Notes: generated by a model from the sequence alone, not told the origin. A DNA stretch of 64,000 nt from Rachycentron canadum (GCA_038496675.1 CM076653.1:15828478-15892477), one strand, 5' to 3'; shown: positions 13,916-27,079, counted from the first letter of the stretch. Made by a program: numbers and translations.

Positions 13916-14477
13916 TGTTTTCTAAAGCAGCAGTGTGTTGAGCTCTCAGGGCCACCGTAGAACTCAGCTCCTGGTAGAAACCTGAACCTCTGACAGGTCT
14001 TGAGCCAGTTACTGTGACTTCTGTGCCAACTGCTGTGCTAACATTAATCAGAGGGAAAACGCACCACGTCTGATTTATCTGGACTAGACAGGAGTGAAAG
14101 ACAACGGCTACAATAACCAACTGCAGCAGCGTCTCTCATGCTACATGCATGGGTGTCATCATGGTTACATACAAGCAGATGCGTCTAACATTTTATCTTA
14201 CACTCACGAGATCACGTCCTACATCATGTATCTTCTGTCCGTGTCCACGTTCACACCGCAAATTCACCACAGCCCTTCATCTCCGTCTGAATGGCACCTT
14301 CTCATTCAGGACTCAGCTGAAAACTTCTTCTTCCTGATGCTAACCAGCTCTCCATTTTGATTCTCCAGCCTTGGCCGTGGATGTGAGCTTTTTGTGCGCA
14401 ATCAGACCGAGATAGCAGACAGGTCTACAATGTTATTTTATATATTTTATTTTGTATGATTTCACCAACCTTCTGCT
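13916..14477. repeat. 0.55 kb direct duplication, copy 1
   Basis: This 562-bp block recurs at 16369-16921 in the same orientation. I count about nine substitutions, one 13-bp indel and one 4-bp indel, so identity is near 98%. Both strands show short open frames shared by the two copies. They match no family I know, and their sharing is explained by the high identity. Confidence 0.93.
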
Positions 14478-15639
14478 GTTTTAAAAACAACTTGCCCACT
14501 TACTGTACTGTGGATCTTGAGCATATCTTAAATACTGAAAAACATTGGAAAAAAAAATCAATTTACACTGAGGCAACACTCTTCACATTGACAATTTCTA
14601 AATTTCTCAAAATAAAAATAAATAAATCATCCAACCCTCCAAACTACAATGTTTATCAATGTCCGAGGGCAACACTTAGGCTTGGTGTGTTCTGTGTACT
14701 GAGGAGGAGGGAGAAGCATAAGGCTATTGGTACATGACCAAAATCTGATTTTAGAAAGATGCCATGGCAAACTTCAAGGGCCTGAAGTGCAGCTACTATT
14801 TCTGAAACCAAGTTTGAAAACTTATCCAGTCAGAGGCCAAAGGGCAGTTCCCGGGGTCTATGTGCACGTGCCTTTCATACTAGTTTTGAACAGAGATGCT
14901 TATGTCCTAGTGAAAAGCTTATTGAAACACAGTACGCAGTAACTGTTTAATCTGTTTCACCAGGTCAGGTCCAGTTTCAGGTCCAGTTCCAGTCTTGACT
15001 GAGCCCTTGAGATCCACACATGAAGCAACGTGTGTTGTGATGTTGTCATGTCGTGCATGGCCATCGGGCTGCTGTGTCACAAAAAAGTCTTTGTTGCGCT
15101 TTCTTGTTTTTCAAAGACAGTCGTATAGTATTTGTATATATCCCACAGTGTGTGCGTGTGTATGTGTGTGTTGGGCCAGGTGCCGAAGCTCTCTTGTCTT
15201 AAGTAAATTATGACACGATGTGTTGACAGACCAAACAAAGGCGCAGAGATGTTCCCATGGTGTAGTGTGTTGTGGCCTGCAGGCTCCACTCACCACACAC
15301 TGGCTGTTCCCACACCGAGCAGCCACAGCTAATTGCGACTCAACCAAACTGGGATTACACAAATGAAAGTGGAGGATGTTTACTGTGTGTCAGTGAAGCA
15401 GCTCAGACCACCTGTAATCTGTCCTTGTAAACACACACTGTACATTATTACAACTGAAAGGCCTTAAATTACTGATTGTTGTGTATTTGATTGTTGTGTC
15501 TTACCTTCCCAGACCAAGACCAGTGCAAGGAAAAAGTGAACAAACTAGAGCTGAAACAATTAATTCATTAAAGGTATCATTTGTAGGTTCATGATACTTG
15601 TTGTGGCAGCATTTCACCTCTTAGTAGAGCATGTTACAC

Positions 15640-15838
15640 ACAGACTGTACCTGCCTGACAATTACTGAGCGCACAGAGCAGCTCAGCTCCACCCCTCACT
15701 CCTCCTCAGCTCCACCTTCTCCTCCAAATACGGTTTCTTCTGGTTTCAGAAAAAACCAAGATGGCCGACTGACGAATTACAAACTGGAGGCTTCAAAATG
15801 GGAGCTCACAAACCGGTGGGTGATTTCATGGTAGGTTG
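15640..15838 (+). mobile_element. interspersed repeat A, copy 4 (3' part)
   Basis: It carries only the second half: CCACCCCTCACTCCTCCTC, CCAAGATGGCCGACTGACG, AATTACAAACTGGAGGCTTC and GGTGGGTGATTTCATGG. It lies between the two copies of the 0.55 kb duplication. Confidence 0.75.
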
Positions 15839-16368
15839 AAGAAAAGTTGCGAGGCACCAAACCATATCTCTCTACTGACCAAGAGCTGTCTCCAGCAGTG
15901 GAAAGCTAAGATGCTGATCAGGAGCTGTAGTCTAACTTCGAGCTCTGGATGAAGATCTTCTTCTTCGTCTCATTTAAGGGCAGAATAGATGCTACACTGA
16001 ATCGTACTACAAGACAGGATGGGCTGGAGCTAGCTGGTTAGCATGCTAATTTCAATCTGTTGGACATGACATCATCACTGTGGCTCCTTCACACACTGTC
16101 CATTGTCTTAGATCATTTTTGAATATCTTAAATTAAAATTGTGGCCAAATCTGACACATTGAACCTTTAATCTTGTCTGTTTTTCTTTCCTGCTTCAGAC
16201 ACGATGGTGGTTTTAATGCATACAAACAATGTGACTAAGACCAGAATGCACCAAACAAGACTGCAATGACTATGAATGTACTGCAGGGGACTGTGTAAAA
16301 ATATTACACAAATTAATTGTTTCTAATTTTCTTTTATTATTTGTGATTACTTAATCTGTTATTTCTAT

Positions 16369-16921
16369 TGTTTTCTAAAGCAGCAGTGTGTTGAGCTCTC
16401 AGGGCCACCGTAGAACTCAGCTCCTGGTAGAAACCTGAACCTCTGACAGGTCTTGAGCCAGTTACTGTGACTTCTGTGCCAACTGCTGTGCTAACATTAA
16501 TCAGAGGGAAAACACACCACGTCTGATTTATCTGGACTAGACAGGAGTGAAAGACAACGGCTACAATAACCAACTGCAGCAGCGTCTCTCATGCTACATG
16601 CATGGGTGTCATCATGGTTACATACAAGCAGATGCTTCTAACATTTTATCTTACACTCACAAGATCACGTCCTACATCATGTATCTTCTGTCCGTGTCCA
16701 CGTTCACCACAGCCCTTCATCTCCGTCTGAATGACACCTTCTCATTCAGGACTCAGCTGAAAACTTCTTCTTCCTGATGCTAACCAGCTCTCCATTATGA
16801 TTCTCCAGCCTTGGCCGTGGATGTGAGCTCTTTGTGCACAATCATACCGAGATAGCAGACAGGTCTACAATGTTATTTTATATATTTTTTTTATTTTGTA
16901 TGATTTCACCAACCTTCTGCT
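16369..16921. repeat. 0.55 kb direct duplication, copy 2
   Basis: 553 bp. Relative to copy 1 it lacks 13 bp lying between two TTCAC words, a deletion with microhomology, and has four extra bases in a T run near its end. The flanks of the two copies are unrelated. Confidence 0.93.
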
Positions 16922-19900
16922 CTTAATACAATCAATACAATTATTTGTATTCAAAGTTTCTTTTCTTCTTTATGATTACTTAATCTATTACTAGAACTGA
17001 TTATTAATTCACATTTTGACTGAGACTGAAAAGGTGGATGGTACTTGTGTACATGTAAATGGGGGAAGAACAAATGATTTTTTTATCAGTCACCGGGGTG
17101 AGTTACAGTTTTATGTTTAAAGGAAAACAGAAAAATGTGAAGAAAAGATGTTCAATTATAACATGTTATATGACATGATATTATTCTCTCAATATTTTGA
17201 GGCCATATGCTGTGTTGTTATATACTATAAATCATAAAATGGGAACAGTCTCTGAAACATTTTTACTTAGTGACTCAAATAAAAGAAAACAATGAATCTC
17301 AAATCTCATATTTCCCTGTTCTGGTGTCTGACATGGAGACAGAGGCTCATTGACCTTCACACGGGTTCAGTAGTAAAGAGATGAATGAATGAAGACTCAC
17401 TGTGGAGGTTAAAGAAGAGACAGAAAGAAACAGAGAGGCTGATCCTGACAGACAGAAGTCAGCTCCAATAAATATTTAACATGGTTCAGATGCTTCTCCA
17501 TGAAACTGAGAATATAAGATATTTTTCTGCTCTGTGGACAAGAGCAATGTGAATAAAACCTGTGCAGTTTTAACTCCTGTTCGTCATGTGTTTGTTTCTC
17601 TCCATGGACAGACTGCACCCTCCAGTGATCAGGGAGAGGTTTGTCATACTGACTACCAGTATCGCCAGTATGACCAGCACCATCCCCAGTCAGCCTACAT
17701 AGTGACTGTGTCATACAAGAAAGTAACATTATATATCACACTGACAGTTTATAATCTGCTACAGTTCAGTTTTGTTATCACTTTTACCACTGATGGACAT
17801 TTGAGCTAATTGTTTAGCCATAGAAACAAAATCTTTACAGAGTGTTTAGATGTTGTTTTTGTTGGTTGCTCTAAATATCTTATTGTCCATGTCTCTCTGT
17901 CTTTATTCTGTCACTACAATAAACTCAGAGCAACTTCTCCTCACTCTGAGATCAGAAAAATACAGGATTGATCCCATTGACTTTGGCTACAAGCAGCTGA
18001 CAGCTAGGCCTCTGAAGGAGACACTCTGATTGGCTGTGACATCAGTCACTGGAGCCAATAGGAGTGTCCCATGTAGAGACGTGACTCTAGAGGTCACTAT
18101 CAAAGATGGAGGATGGGAATCGATGGATAAACACACAGCAGTAAAGCAGCAATGCTCCAGTCAGAGGCTCAGACTGATCCAGATCTGACCTGACTTTGTT
18201 CATTAGTTTATAACCAAAGTCTCACACACAGACAAATTGGAGCTTGTTCGAAAAAGCTGATCCTCTAGTTTAAGGGGGGAAAAACAGCATATCTCCAGCT
18301 AAATCATTCCAGAGCAATAACACCCTAAAGACAACATGATTTTTCCATGGGCTTAATTTGGGTTAATCAGGCTGCGTTACACAGGTCAACATGCGCGGCG
18401 TTAAATAGAGCTTCACATTAGCTTCATCTGAACTTTGACATGGGCAGAATTATGAGTGTGGATTATGAGGAGGCATGAGAGTAACTCTTCCCCAGTACAG
18501 TGGCTCAGCAGAAAGACATAATAATCTTTAATAATAATGATGATAACACATCAATAATCACTTCCATAGAATATTACTGAACAAATCTACAACCAACCAA
18601 CAACTCATGTTGTTTTATAGGCATTGTTAACTCCTGATGTCTGTGGTCGACCACGGACCAGGACTGGGGGTGAAATGGGAGAAAATCCGAGCATATGCAT
18701 CCATGTTTTTCTCCCAGTGTTGTGGAGGATATTTCCACAGCAGCATTAGAGCAGAGAATGTGGCGGGTTGAGGGGGGAGGGCGCTGCTCTGATATCTGCT
18801 TCATTTGAAGTGTTGATAGGCAAGCAGCCACAAAAAGCCGAGTTAATAAGCAATTTAGAGCTTTAAAACCAGTCCATGATGAAAGTTTAATGATATCAAC
18901 ACAAATTTGCTGTCACATAATCTCCCCTTTTAATCATTTTTCCACTGTCAGCACAGAGCTAACAGAAAAACAAGCCTAATCCACCTGATTGACATCTCCC
19001 ACTAAATTAGCTGGATGTCGGGCTGGAAAATATGTCAGGCAATTAATTAAGTGCATTTTTCTTCTTTTCAAGTTTTTGTCTGGAATGCAGAGCGGTAGTC
19101 AGAGCACACAGAGGCGGTGCTGGTGTATTACTGAGGTCACTCAGTGGTCACTCATGCTGTCGGACCTCAACTTCATCACCTCCAAAGCTGTAAGAGCGGC
19201 CTCTACACCAGGAGTCTCAGACTGTGGGACTGCAGGACAAAATTGACCCACAGGACACTTTCATCAGAAATTTTTCTACACTCAGAGTCATCACCACACA
19301 TTTTTGGTCTCCCTGCTGCCTGTGTAACAACACAGACCCACTATCAGCTTATAAAACTGTTGTGGCGAATGTGCTGGTAAACAGTGGCTTACTAACACAT
19401 CCAGCAGACATCAGTACTCCTCTTACTTCTGTTTTGGACTCTACCTTGAGCTCATGAGACAAGCTGCTAAATGCTCCACGGTGTTGGTCCTTCAGAGCAG
19501 TCGGCTGCAACTGGAAACTGAACGGAAGAGAAAATCAAATTGATGAGCTGAAAGATACTAAAATCCTCTGTAAAGACCATTTTCCACTGGTCAAAAACCC
19601 ACTAGCATTGGGCTTTTGTCTGCAATGCAATAGGCTTCAATCCGCATTCAGACCTGTGTCAGGTGTCTCTGCAGTTGATGCAGATATTTCAAGACAATCT
19701 TGACTGGCAGTGGAAAAGGGGTCAATTAGCTTTTATTTGAAGGTTTACCTGTGTTTACAAACCTGTTTATACCTGCTAATTAGGGTGGGAAAGGGGTGTA
19801 ACGCTGAGGACAACTGCAGAGCAGCTCAGATAGCAAAGTGAAACCTCTGGTCCAATATGCAACGTGGTTTGACAGCCCCCATCTGGCCCACACATACTTC

Positions 19901-20199
19901 CACATCTGGGAAGATTGTATGTATGTGACAGAATTGGTCCAGATGTGGAGGTAGCATCTGACATGCCGTACGACTTGGGCCGTGGGACCAGGATGTTTAC
20001 TGGGCCAGAAAAAATACAAGCCTGTGGCCCAGGTTTGTCATTTGATTTATTTTTAAGAGATAAAATGTTGAGTAGTGCAACATTTATTTTTTTCTTTTAG
20101 AGCATTTTTGTCATTATTATAAAATGAGTATTTACAGTATATACAACTCAAAATAAAAGCTTCAAATACACTCTGAAGGTCGACCTCCATGTGGACTTT

Positions 20200-20345
20200 G
20201 ATTATAAATCAGCTCTAGGTTCTATATCGACACAGTGAAAGTATCTCAGTATGCGTCGCAGCCTGTTTTCAGAAACAGCCTTAAAACCAGCCGTCAGGAC
20301 TTCTGGGACTTTGTCTCAGAAGTCCTGACGGCCGCACCCACCAGC
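20200..20345 (-). repeat. dispersed repeat D, copy 1
   Basis: Contains CAGCCTGTTTTCAGAAACAG and TTAAAACCAGCCGTCAGGAC, found in reverse at 58.1 kb. A perfect inverted repeat (20290-20332) is formed at its end. Confidence 0.7.
20290..20332. repeat. perfect hairpin, 16-bp stem and 11-nt loop
   Basis: GCCGTCAGGACTTCTG at 20290-20305 is the exact reverse complement of 20317-20332; the loop is GGACTTTGTCT. The right arm appears to be an inverted copy of the repeat D word GTCAGGACTTCTG. Confidence 0.95.
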
Positions 20346-21611
20346 CACACCCACCATCCAACCTTGCAGGATTTGGTTTCTCTCAGTCTTTACCTGAAAT
20401 CTGCTATATTTTTATTGGTTAAGTTAAACCACAAACACATCTTCTTATGGATATCAACACTGATAGATAAAACATATGGGACCTTTAAACTCTGATGTGA
20501 TGTTACTGTGTTGTAAACACAAATTATAATAATGATTGTATTAATTCACATTGCTTAAAGAAGTACTGTGCAGCCTGTTTCTATTGAGTGTAACTCATGC
20601 TTGAGAAAAACAAAAACTAAAAACATATACAGTAGCACTGTGAACCAACAACCAACACAACACAACGGCTCGTTCTGTGTGCCGTGTGTTGAGCAGGACT
20701 GATAGCGGCTCTTGTGCATTCCTCTGTTCTCACCTGCAGCTGCGTAAAGAGCTGAATTACAACTCGCCACTGAGAAACGCTCAGAACCATCTGCTCTGTC
20801 GCAGCATTGTGACATGGACAGATCTGCTAATAGAGGGTATTGTTGACCGCCATGTCTCTTTTGTCTCTGAATGGCTCACTTTATTAAAGCAACGCTGCCA
20901 CCGAGTGGTACAAAGGAGAGAGACATGCACATTTGCTCCGTACACAAACGTAGCCTTGAGGAAACATCTCTCTGTCACTGGATCAACCACTTATGAGGAA
21001 CAGTAGAGTTTTTTGTTTTCTGCTGTCTGTGGTGTTGTCTGTGTAATTATCGGCTGCCACAGCCTGAAGGATGTTTGTTTTAGTTGGTTTGCTTCATGTC
21101 TGAGACTTGGTCCTCGGGCTGGATCTGTTATGAAGGACCCAGCTGTCTGCAGTCACTCTCAATAATATTTGACATTTTCGTGCTCATATCTTTGATCGCT
21201 GTGCATGTACTGTATTTAGATCATATATTCAAAGAAATCTAAAATGTAGATGGTTCAGAACGTAATCCCTCTGCTTAACAAAGCCTGTGTGTTGTTAGTC
21301 ACTGTGTTTGCTGTTAGAGGGTTTTTTAATAATGGTGGTTGTAAAATGCCAATCATCAACATTTATTGCTGTAAACCTCACCTTCAACCAGGTCAGGAAA
21401 TTCACAGTGATGCCCCCCCAAACAAATACAAAAAAACTATTGTTTGCCCTCTGACCTTTGTCACTGCAGCGGTCCCTGCTGTCACCAGGTCACCAGAGTT
21501 CACCTCTTCTTACATTCATCTGCTGAAATGAAATATATCTATACATTTAGAGATTCTGGTTTTGTCTGAATTGATTCATAATATCGGACATGTTTTTTCT
21601 TATATTAAAAA

Positions 21612-22640
21612 ATGAATTATTTATTAATCATCTGATCCCATTCTGCCTCTATAATATTCAGCTGTGGACTCTGTGGAGGTCAGTCTGTGACTGTCAGTGT
21701 TTCATCAGCTGTTTTCTCTCTAAATGATTTCACTGCATTAGCAGTGAGCTTGGGATCATTATCATGCTGAAAAATAAAACCATTCCCATTGAGGCTCTAT
21801 CCAGAAGGAATGACATGATGAATTAATCATCATGATCCCATCAATGCAGCAGCAGACCAGGACAGAGCCTCCACCATGATTCACTGAAGGCCTCAAGCAT
21901 CATTCTTCATCTCTCTCCAACTCTTCTTCTCACATATTGGTGATGATTGGACCCAAAAACATCAAACTTGGATTCATTACTCCATCATACTCTTTTCCAT
22001 TGATTCCAATCTTCATTCCAAGACTTCATTCCAGTCTTTGTGAGCTTTAGCATATCTTAGCCTTTTCACCCTGTTCCCCTTCTGAAAAAGTTGTTTCTTT
22101 CTGCTGCCCTTCCACAAAGCTCATTCCTGATCAGCTTCTTCAGACTGTAGAAGGTTCAACTTGGCTTCATCCTGATGAAGCTGCCAGATGCTGAGCCAGG
22201 TCCTTGCTGGACTTCTTCTTCTCTCAAAGAAGAAACTCTGAGAAACTTCTCATCAGATTTTGACAATTTTCTTGACCTCCCAGTCCTTTTTTTGTCCTTG
22301 ACCTCTCCTGATTATTGTCTTTAGAACAGCTTGAATACCACATCTTGAGTATCCTGTTTGTTTGTTGAGTTCACTTTGACAGTGGCCTTGAGGCTAAATG
22401 ATGATTTTATGTCTGTCAGATTCTGTGATCTTTGTCATTTTAGATGAAATGATGTGATTGAAAGTTGGTCTTATTCATATTAGCAGCTTCCAGTCAGTTA
22501 ACCTCATCAACATGTGTCTGTAAAGCTCCATCATGTCCTGATCAAACCTGGAGTAATGGACCTTTTTCACAGCATCATGTTGACATGAAAGAGTCAAACA
22601 CAATTACAGGTGTTTATTTATTATTATGGCTCCATCTCAT
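21612..22640 (-). pseudogene. degenerate Tc1-like transposase
   Basis: Read on the minus strand, fragments of a Tc1/mariner transposase follow in the right order but in shifting frames. They include SRCGIQAVLKT near 22.3 kb, KRLRYAKAHKDW, WSNESKFD (21961-21984), QYVRRRVGE-like, VNHGGGSV near 21.88 kb, FIFQHDNDPKLTA (about 21,740-21,778) and PPQSPQLNIIEAEWDQM (about 21,640-21,690). The first catalytic Asp reads Asn (codon at 21976-21978). The usual DWPPQSP reads D-stop-PPQSP. Several frameshifts are also present. The element is dead. A sequence like its terminus (AAATAAACACCTG on the minus strand) lies near 22,600-22,640. Confidence 0.9.
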
Positions 22641-23819
22641 TTAGGTTTAAGAGCCAGGTTCCTGCTGTTGCTCAAGTATAAGAACACTGAATATTCACCA
22701 CTTTAGCCTACAGAAGCATTTTATATATACGAAAGCAGCTGTTTACAGGACGCTCAAGCTTAAATTTAGATCCAGGTCCACTGGGAAAATTCCTGATGTG
22801 AAAACACCATTAAAAGTGTATAGTCAGAGTCAGTGAAGCTCTGGATTTGCATGTTATCTGGGTGTGCTCTTTTCAGTAATCTGATTCAACTCTAAATAAC
22901 TGCAATAACAGGCAAAAAAAAATCTGAGAGATCTTTTCATTTGTTTTCTTTACTATTACAGAGAGTTTCCTACAGCCTCTTCTTACATTAACTAAGGGGT
23001 ATTTTTAATTTTTTTTGACTTTATTTTGATTCATTTATTAATTTATTTCTATATTTCTTTACTGTAAGTGGTAGTTTCTTCTGCTGTCCAGAGAGTGTCA
23101 GTAGTGCTCTGTTTTGCAGACCTGACGCCCGCTCTCAGTGTGAATCTGTGCTCCATGTTGGACTTCACCTTGAAATAGTCCAGTTTGGTCAACGAGAGGA
23201 TTATCTCTATTACATAGTCATCCATGTTTGGTTTTAATGAAGTATTTTATTTTTAAAATAACTACTATTGTGCTACTAATTATATTCATTGGGCCAGTCT
23301 AATTACATATTTATTGCAGTTTGATGTAAATGTCAGTCTATGGAGAGTTTTGTGTTGTAGTGTGTCCCATTGTAAACTGATGCACTTTTATAGCAGTTTT
23401 CTAATCTTATCAACCACTTGAAGCACAAAGACACTTCAGTGTCCTGACTGGAGGATAGGGGAAATCAAACCACCAACCTTTCAATCAGTGGAGGACCCAC
23501 TCTGCCTCCTGAGCCACAACCATCCATCCATCCATCCATCCACCCGTGATCTATACTAGATATCTGTATTTAGATAGATTAGCTATCTGTTGTCTATACT
23601 TTATCAATGCAGTGGTAAACTTGTATGTCGCCCACCTTAGCCTGTCAGTCCAGTGTGAAGCTGGTGGCACTGATAACTAACCCAATATTATCTGTAAAGG
23701 TGGTGAGCAGTGAAGTGAATGTCCAGGCAGGACAGAATCAGTGGGGGTAGAGTTCAGAGTAGCTCTCTGACAACTGCAGCACACAAACAGAGCCAGGTAC
23801 GCCTCTGTTTTCCCTCTGA

Positions 23820-24100
23820 TGGTATCCATCCATCCTTTCTCCATACAGCTAATCCTTACAAGGTCGCAGGGGGCTGGAGCCAATCCCAGCCGACATCTGG
23901 TGAGGGTGGGGTACAACCAAGAAAAGGTCACCAGTCTATCACAGGGCTGACATATGAAGACAAAGACACACAGGGCAGTTTGGAGTCACCAATGAACCTG
24001 CATGTGTTTGGACTGTGGGAGGAAGCTGGAGAACCTGGAGGGAACCAACACAGGCACAGGGAGAAGATGCCAGCTCCAAAACAGAAAGGCCCCAGGCCCA
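23820..24100 (-). mobile_element. tRNA-derived SINE, 5'-truncated
   Basis: Reverse copy of the family at 25.8 and 31.1 kb. The plus strand shows CCATCCATCC, GGGGGCTGGAGCCAATCCC, CACCAGTCTATCACAGGGCT and TGTTTGGACTGTGGGAGGA. The tRNA-like head is missing. A 229-codon ORF across it is an accident. Confidence 0.85.
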
Positions 24101-25792
24101 AGCCTTGCACCCCAAACCTTCCTGCTGCCCAAACCACAGTCAGTCCTCATTTAAACTATTTCCATCCAACACCACAAAACCTGATCAGGGTTTCCACTCT
24201 GACAGCACATCCGTACAAACACAGGCCATTAGGGCTTCTGAGCTGCCCTGTCCTCCCCTTCATTACACAGGTGGTGAGGGACGCTGTGGCCAATCGATCA
24301 GCAGATAACCCAAGCTATTTCCAGACAGAGGAGATTAGAGGGATTAACATGGTGGAGGGTGAGAAAACCACTCGCCTTACACACCGGCTCTGTGGTCTCT
24401 GCTGTTGACAGGAAGTCTTCAAACCTCAGGGAGCTGTGTTTTCTGCAGACCGACTGACAAACAAGCACAGACCACATAGCCAATGACAATTTGTGTCCTT
24501 GTCACCTGTTTTTCTCTCTACAGACCAATCGAATCCATCACAAATACTGTATCTAGGCAGGGTTTGCTCTTTGAGGTGAACCATATTGTCTCAGTGGGGG
24601 AGAAAAGTACTTTCTAATAGGGGACCTGCTGTCTGGTCGTTTCCTGTGAACACAACCTGCTGCAGACTGAGTTGTGAACTTTTTTTTTTTTTTTTTAATT
24701 TAGTGGATTGTCTATAGAGCATCACAGCGTGTCATCCCTCTCCGCTGCTTGCATCTGGCAACTATTTTCATTGTTATGTGTCTGGGTGTTGAGCCAGGAT
24801 TTCACTCCCCGTCAGGTTTCCGCTCTTCTTTGCAGAAATAAAAATAAATGTTTATGCAGGACTTTTGGCAGGAGTGTAGGATTTTGGCAGGACTATCTTT
24901 ACAATATAGAACCTCTTTTATCGTTGTAACACGAGCATAAAATAATCTTTTATGCAGAAAGCCTTGTACAGAAGCAAAGCCATGACAAATTGTTCTTTGT
25001 TTGTTTTGTTTGTTTACATCTACGTGTATGTAAAATAACATTTAAAAAAAATCCCAAGGCCTGTAAAAGATTTCTTTCTCATTCAAGTGAGACAGTCAGT
25101 CCGCATTTAAGGCGGGGAAAATAGTTGAATTAATCGCGTTCACGCTGCCATTCAAGAGTTCACAGGAAGAGATCCATGAAGTCTGAGACCCCGGTTGTTG
25201 ACGTTGATGCGCTGCTGCTGACATCAGCTGACATGGTAGTTCACAACTTATCAAGCCCCCATACACATACAGCATCAGAACAAGGGTATTTCCGTTGGAT
25301 TTCAAATTAATAGATTATAGTAACGCTAGAGTTTAAAAGGATAAACATAGACTTTAGCCTGCTGTACAACGTGGATGAGATCTATTTAGATACTTAAGGG
25401 CTTCAATTGTTTGCATAAATTTAGAAGTAAGCAATGATAAATTTAATCTCGAGCAAAGTGTGTCTTTAAATGATTTGTGGTTTAAATGAATCTTGCCGAA
25501 CACACTGACGTCAGCTGTTTGGGCGAAGCAGCAGATTCAGCCTCGATTTGCTGACCAGTGGCCATGCAGGTCATCTACCTCTTTAGAAAGTGTTGTTATA
25601 GTGCAGCAGGAATCTTTATGATCAGCTCTTCATTAAGAAAGCTTACAGAGCGGATAACTTTGTACAATGTAGGGCACAAACCACTGCTAGTGCCAAGGTT
25701 TACTGAAGGCTCCGATATCTTTTCTGATAAGGCTGCGTGAGAGCTAATGTTTGAAAAGGGCAGCTCAGCACAAGGTGAAATCATTTTATCAC

Positions 25793-26104
25793 TGGATGGT
25801 GCAGTGGTTAGCACTGTCGCCTCGCAGCAAGAGCGTTCTGAGTTTGAGCCTCTGGGGCTTTTCTGTGTGCAGTTTGCATGTTCTCCCCGGGCCTGTGTGG
25901 GTCACTCTGGCCTCCTCCCAAAGACACGCCCATCAGGTTAACTGGTGACTTCAAATTGCCCATACGTGTAAGTGTGAATTGGTGTTTATTTTTATACGTT
26001 GGCTCAGAGCACCTGTCCGTGGTGAACCCTGCCCTCGCCCAGCGTCAGCTGGGATTGGCTGCAGCTACCCTGCTCATAAAGAGAACAGATAATGGATGGA
26101 TGTA
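25793..26104 (+). mobile_element. tRNA-derived SINE, near full length
   Basis: The head GGTGCAGTGGTTAGCACTG resembles a pol III A box, and GAGTTTGAGCC a B box. The body follows: TTTGCATGTTCTCCCCGGGC, AACTGGTGACTTCAAATTG and GTCAGCTGGGATTGGCTGCA. The tail is (ATGG)n. This layout is the tRNA-headed SINE common in teleosts. It is not a functional tRNA gene. Confidence 0.9.
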
Positions 26105-26956
26105 GTTGTGGGAATCTGGAGACGCCATACATCCAAAATACTGTATAGCACAAATGTAAGGCACAACAACAATGAAACCCAGAATCCAATTTTCACTAGC
26201 AGCATCATCCTTTTTTTTCCTTCGACCATATGTTTCTGCACAGATGTCACTTTGGTTTCCTCCTTGACCCTTAGCTCACGGTTGGACACGCTGTTCGCTG
26301 TGCAGCTTTTCTGCTCTAAAGAAAACAGCTGTAAAGAGTCTAAAGAGTCTGACCTCTGACCTCTGGCCTCTCTGATCAACAAGGTGTCTCCTCCACAGAG
26401 CTGCAGCATGATTTTATTTGGCTCCTTTCAGAGTAAAACCTCTGTTGTTTATCCACCAGTGAGCACTGACAAGTGCGAGAACGAACCTAAGCATTTCGCC
26501 ACATTCGCAGTGTGGTGGCAGATGGTTTCCTGGCCTCATCCAGACTGTTGTTTAGCAGTCTGTGGTCCCTTCAACAGGGACCATGGGGATTATTTGTCCT
26601 GTCCTGTCTTAACTTAGTCACTGAAGTGAGAGTGCTCTATAAAACGACTTCAAATTCTCAACGTGTTTCAACAAACTGAGCGTTTACAATCACCTGCTTG
26701 CAGTTTAATTGAAATGCAAAGAAAAAGAAAAAAAAAAAAAACCCGCAATGGCTTTATTTCGAAACTTCTTGAGCGGAAATGCTAGTGACCCTAGCTAGCT
26801 TGACAGCTAGCCTGCAGCGAGTCTTCTTGTGGCCGCTGATTAAACGGTTTTATGCAGGACTTTCTACTCCATCACTTCCTGCTCATACGCAATGTGTCGG
26901 CAGGCAGGGAGGCGTGAGGAGCCCGGCTCTCCGCTCCCTCGTGCGGCTCGGGAGTC

Positions 26957-27070
26957 ATGGCGGAGCGGGCAGTGAGGGGAGACCAGCGGCCGGAGCTCAG
27001 CGGGTCCACGGCGGCGGCTCAGACGAGGAACGCTCCGCGTTACCCGCAGCACGACCACGACTGTTACTGA
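26957..27070 (+). other. upstream ORF 1 in znrf2 leader (37 codons)
   Basis: ATG in a good context (A/T at -3 absent, G at +4) opens a 37-codon frame ending in TGA, about 260 nt before the znrf2 start. The product is rich in Ala, Arg and Gln and resembles no family I know. If the transcript begins upstream of it, ribosomes would meet this ATG before the true start. It could equally lie upstream of transcription. Confidence 0.3.
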
Positions 27071-27079
27071 CGGACGACA

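Larger units (their letters stand above)
16922..21611. other. intergenic stretch, no gene recognised
   Basis: Contains repeat D and its hairpin at 20.2-20.35 kb. The 18.3-18.95 kb part is free of recognised repeats. No exon with a recognisable protein was found on either strand. Confidence 0.6.
22641..26879. other. intergenic stretch upstream of znrf2
   Basis: Contains two SINE copies (23.8 and 25.8 kb) and a CCAT tetranucleotide run near 23,521. No exon of an upstream neighbour was recognised. Confidence 0.6.

Noticed and set aside
13803..16777. Pairs of ORFs conserved between 13.8-14.4 kb and 16.3-16.8 kb
   Set aside because: They agree because the DNA is a recent 98% duplication. Substitutions are too few to show selection, and no family match is known.
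17409..17809. Overlapping ORFs near 17.4-17.8 kb resembling a membrane-receptor tail
   Set aside because: One frame gives a short hydrophobic stretch, but there is no splice-bounded exon or family motif that I can defend.
23719..24408. Longest open frame in the window (229 codons, plus strand)
   Set aside because: It runs antisense through a tRNA-derived SINE (23,820-24,100) and its flank. The product has no domain, and the same SINE words recur at 25.8 and 31.1 kb.
25793..25870. Possible tRNA gene
   Set aside because: The A-box- and B-box-like words belong to a SINE head. No cloverleaf with paired acceptor arm is seen, and the SINE body follows.
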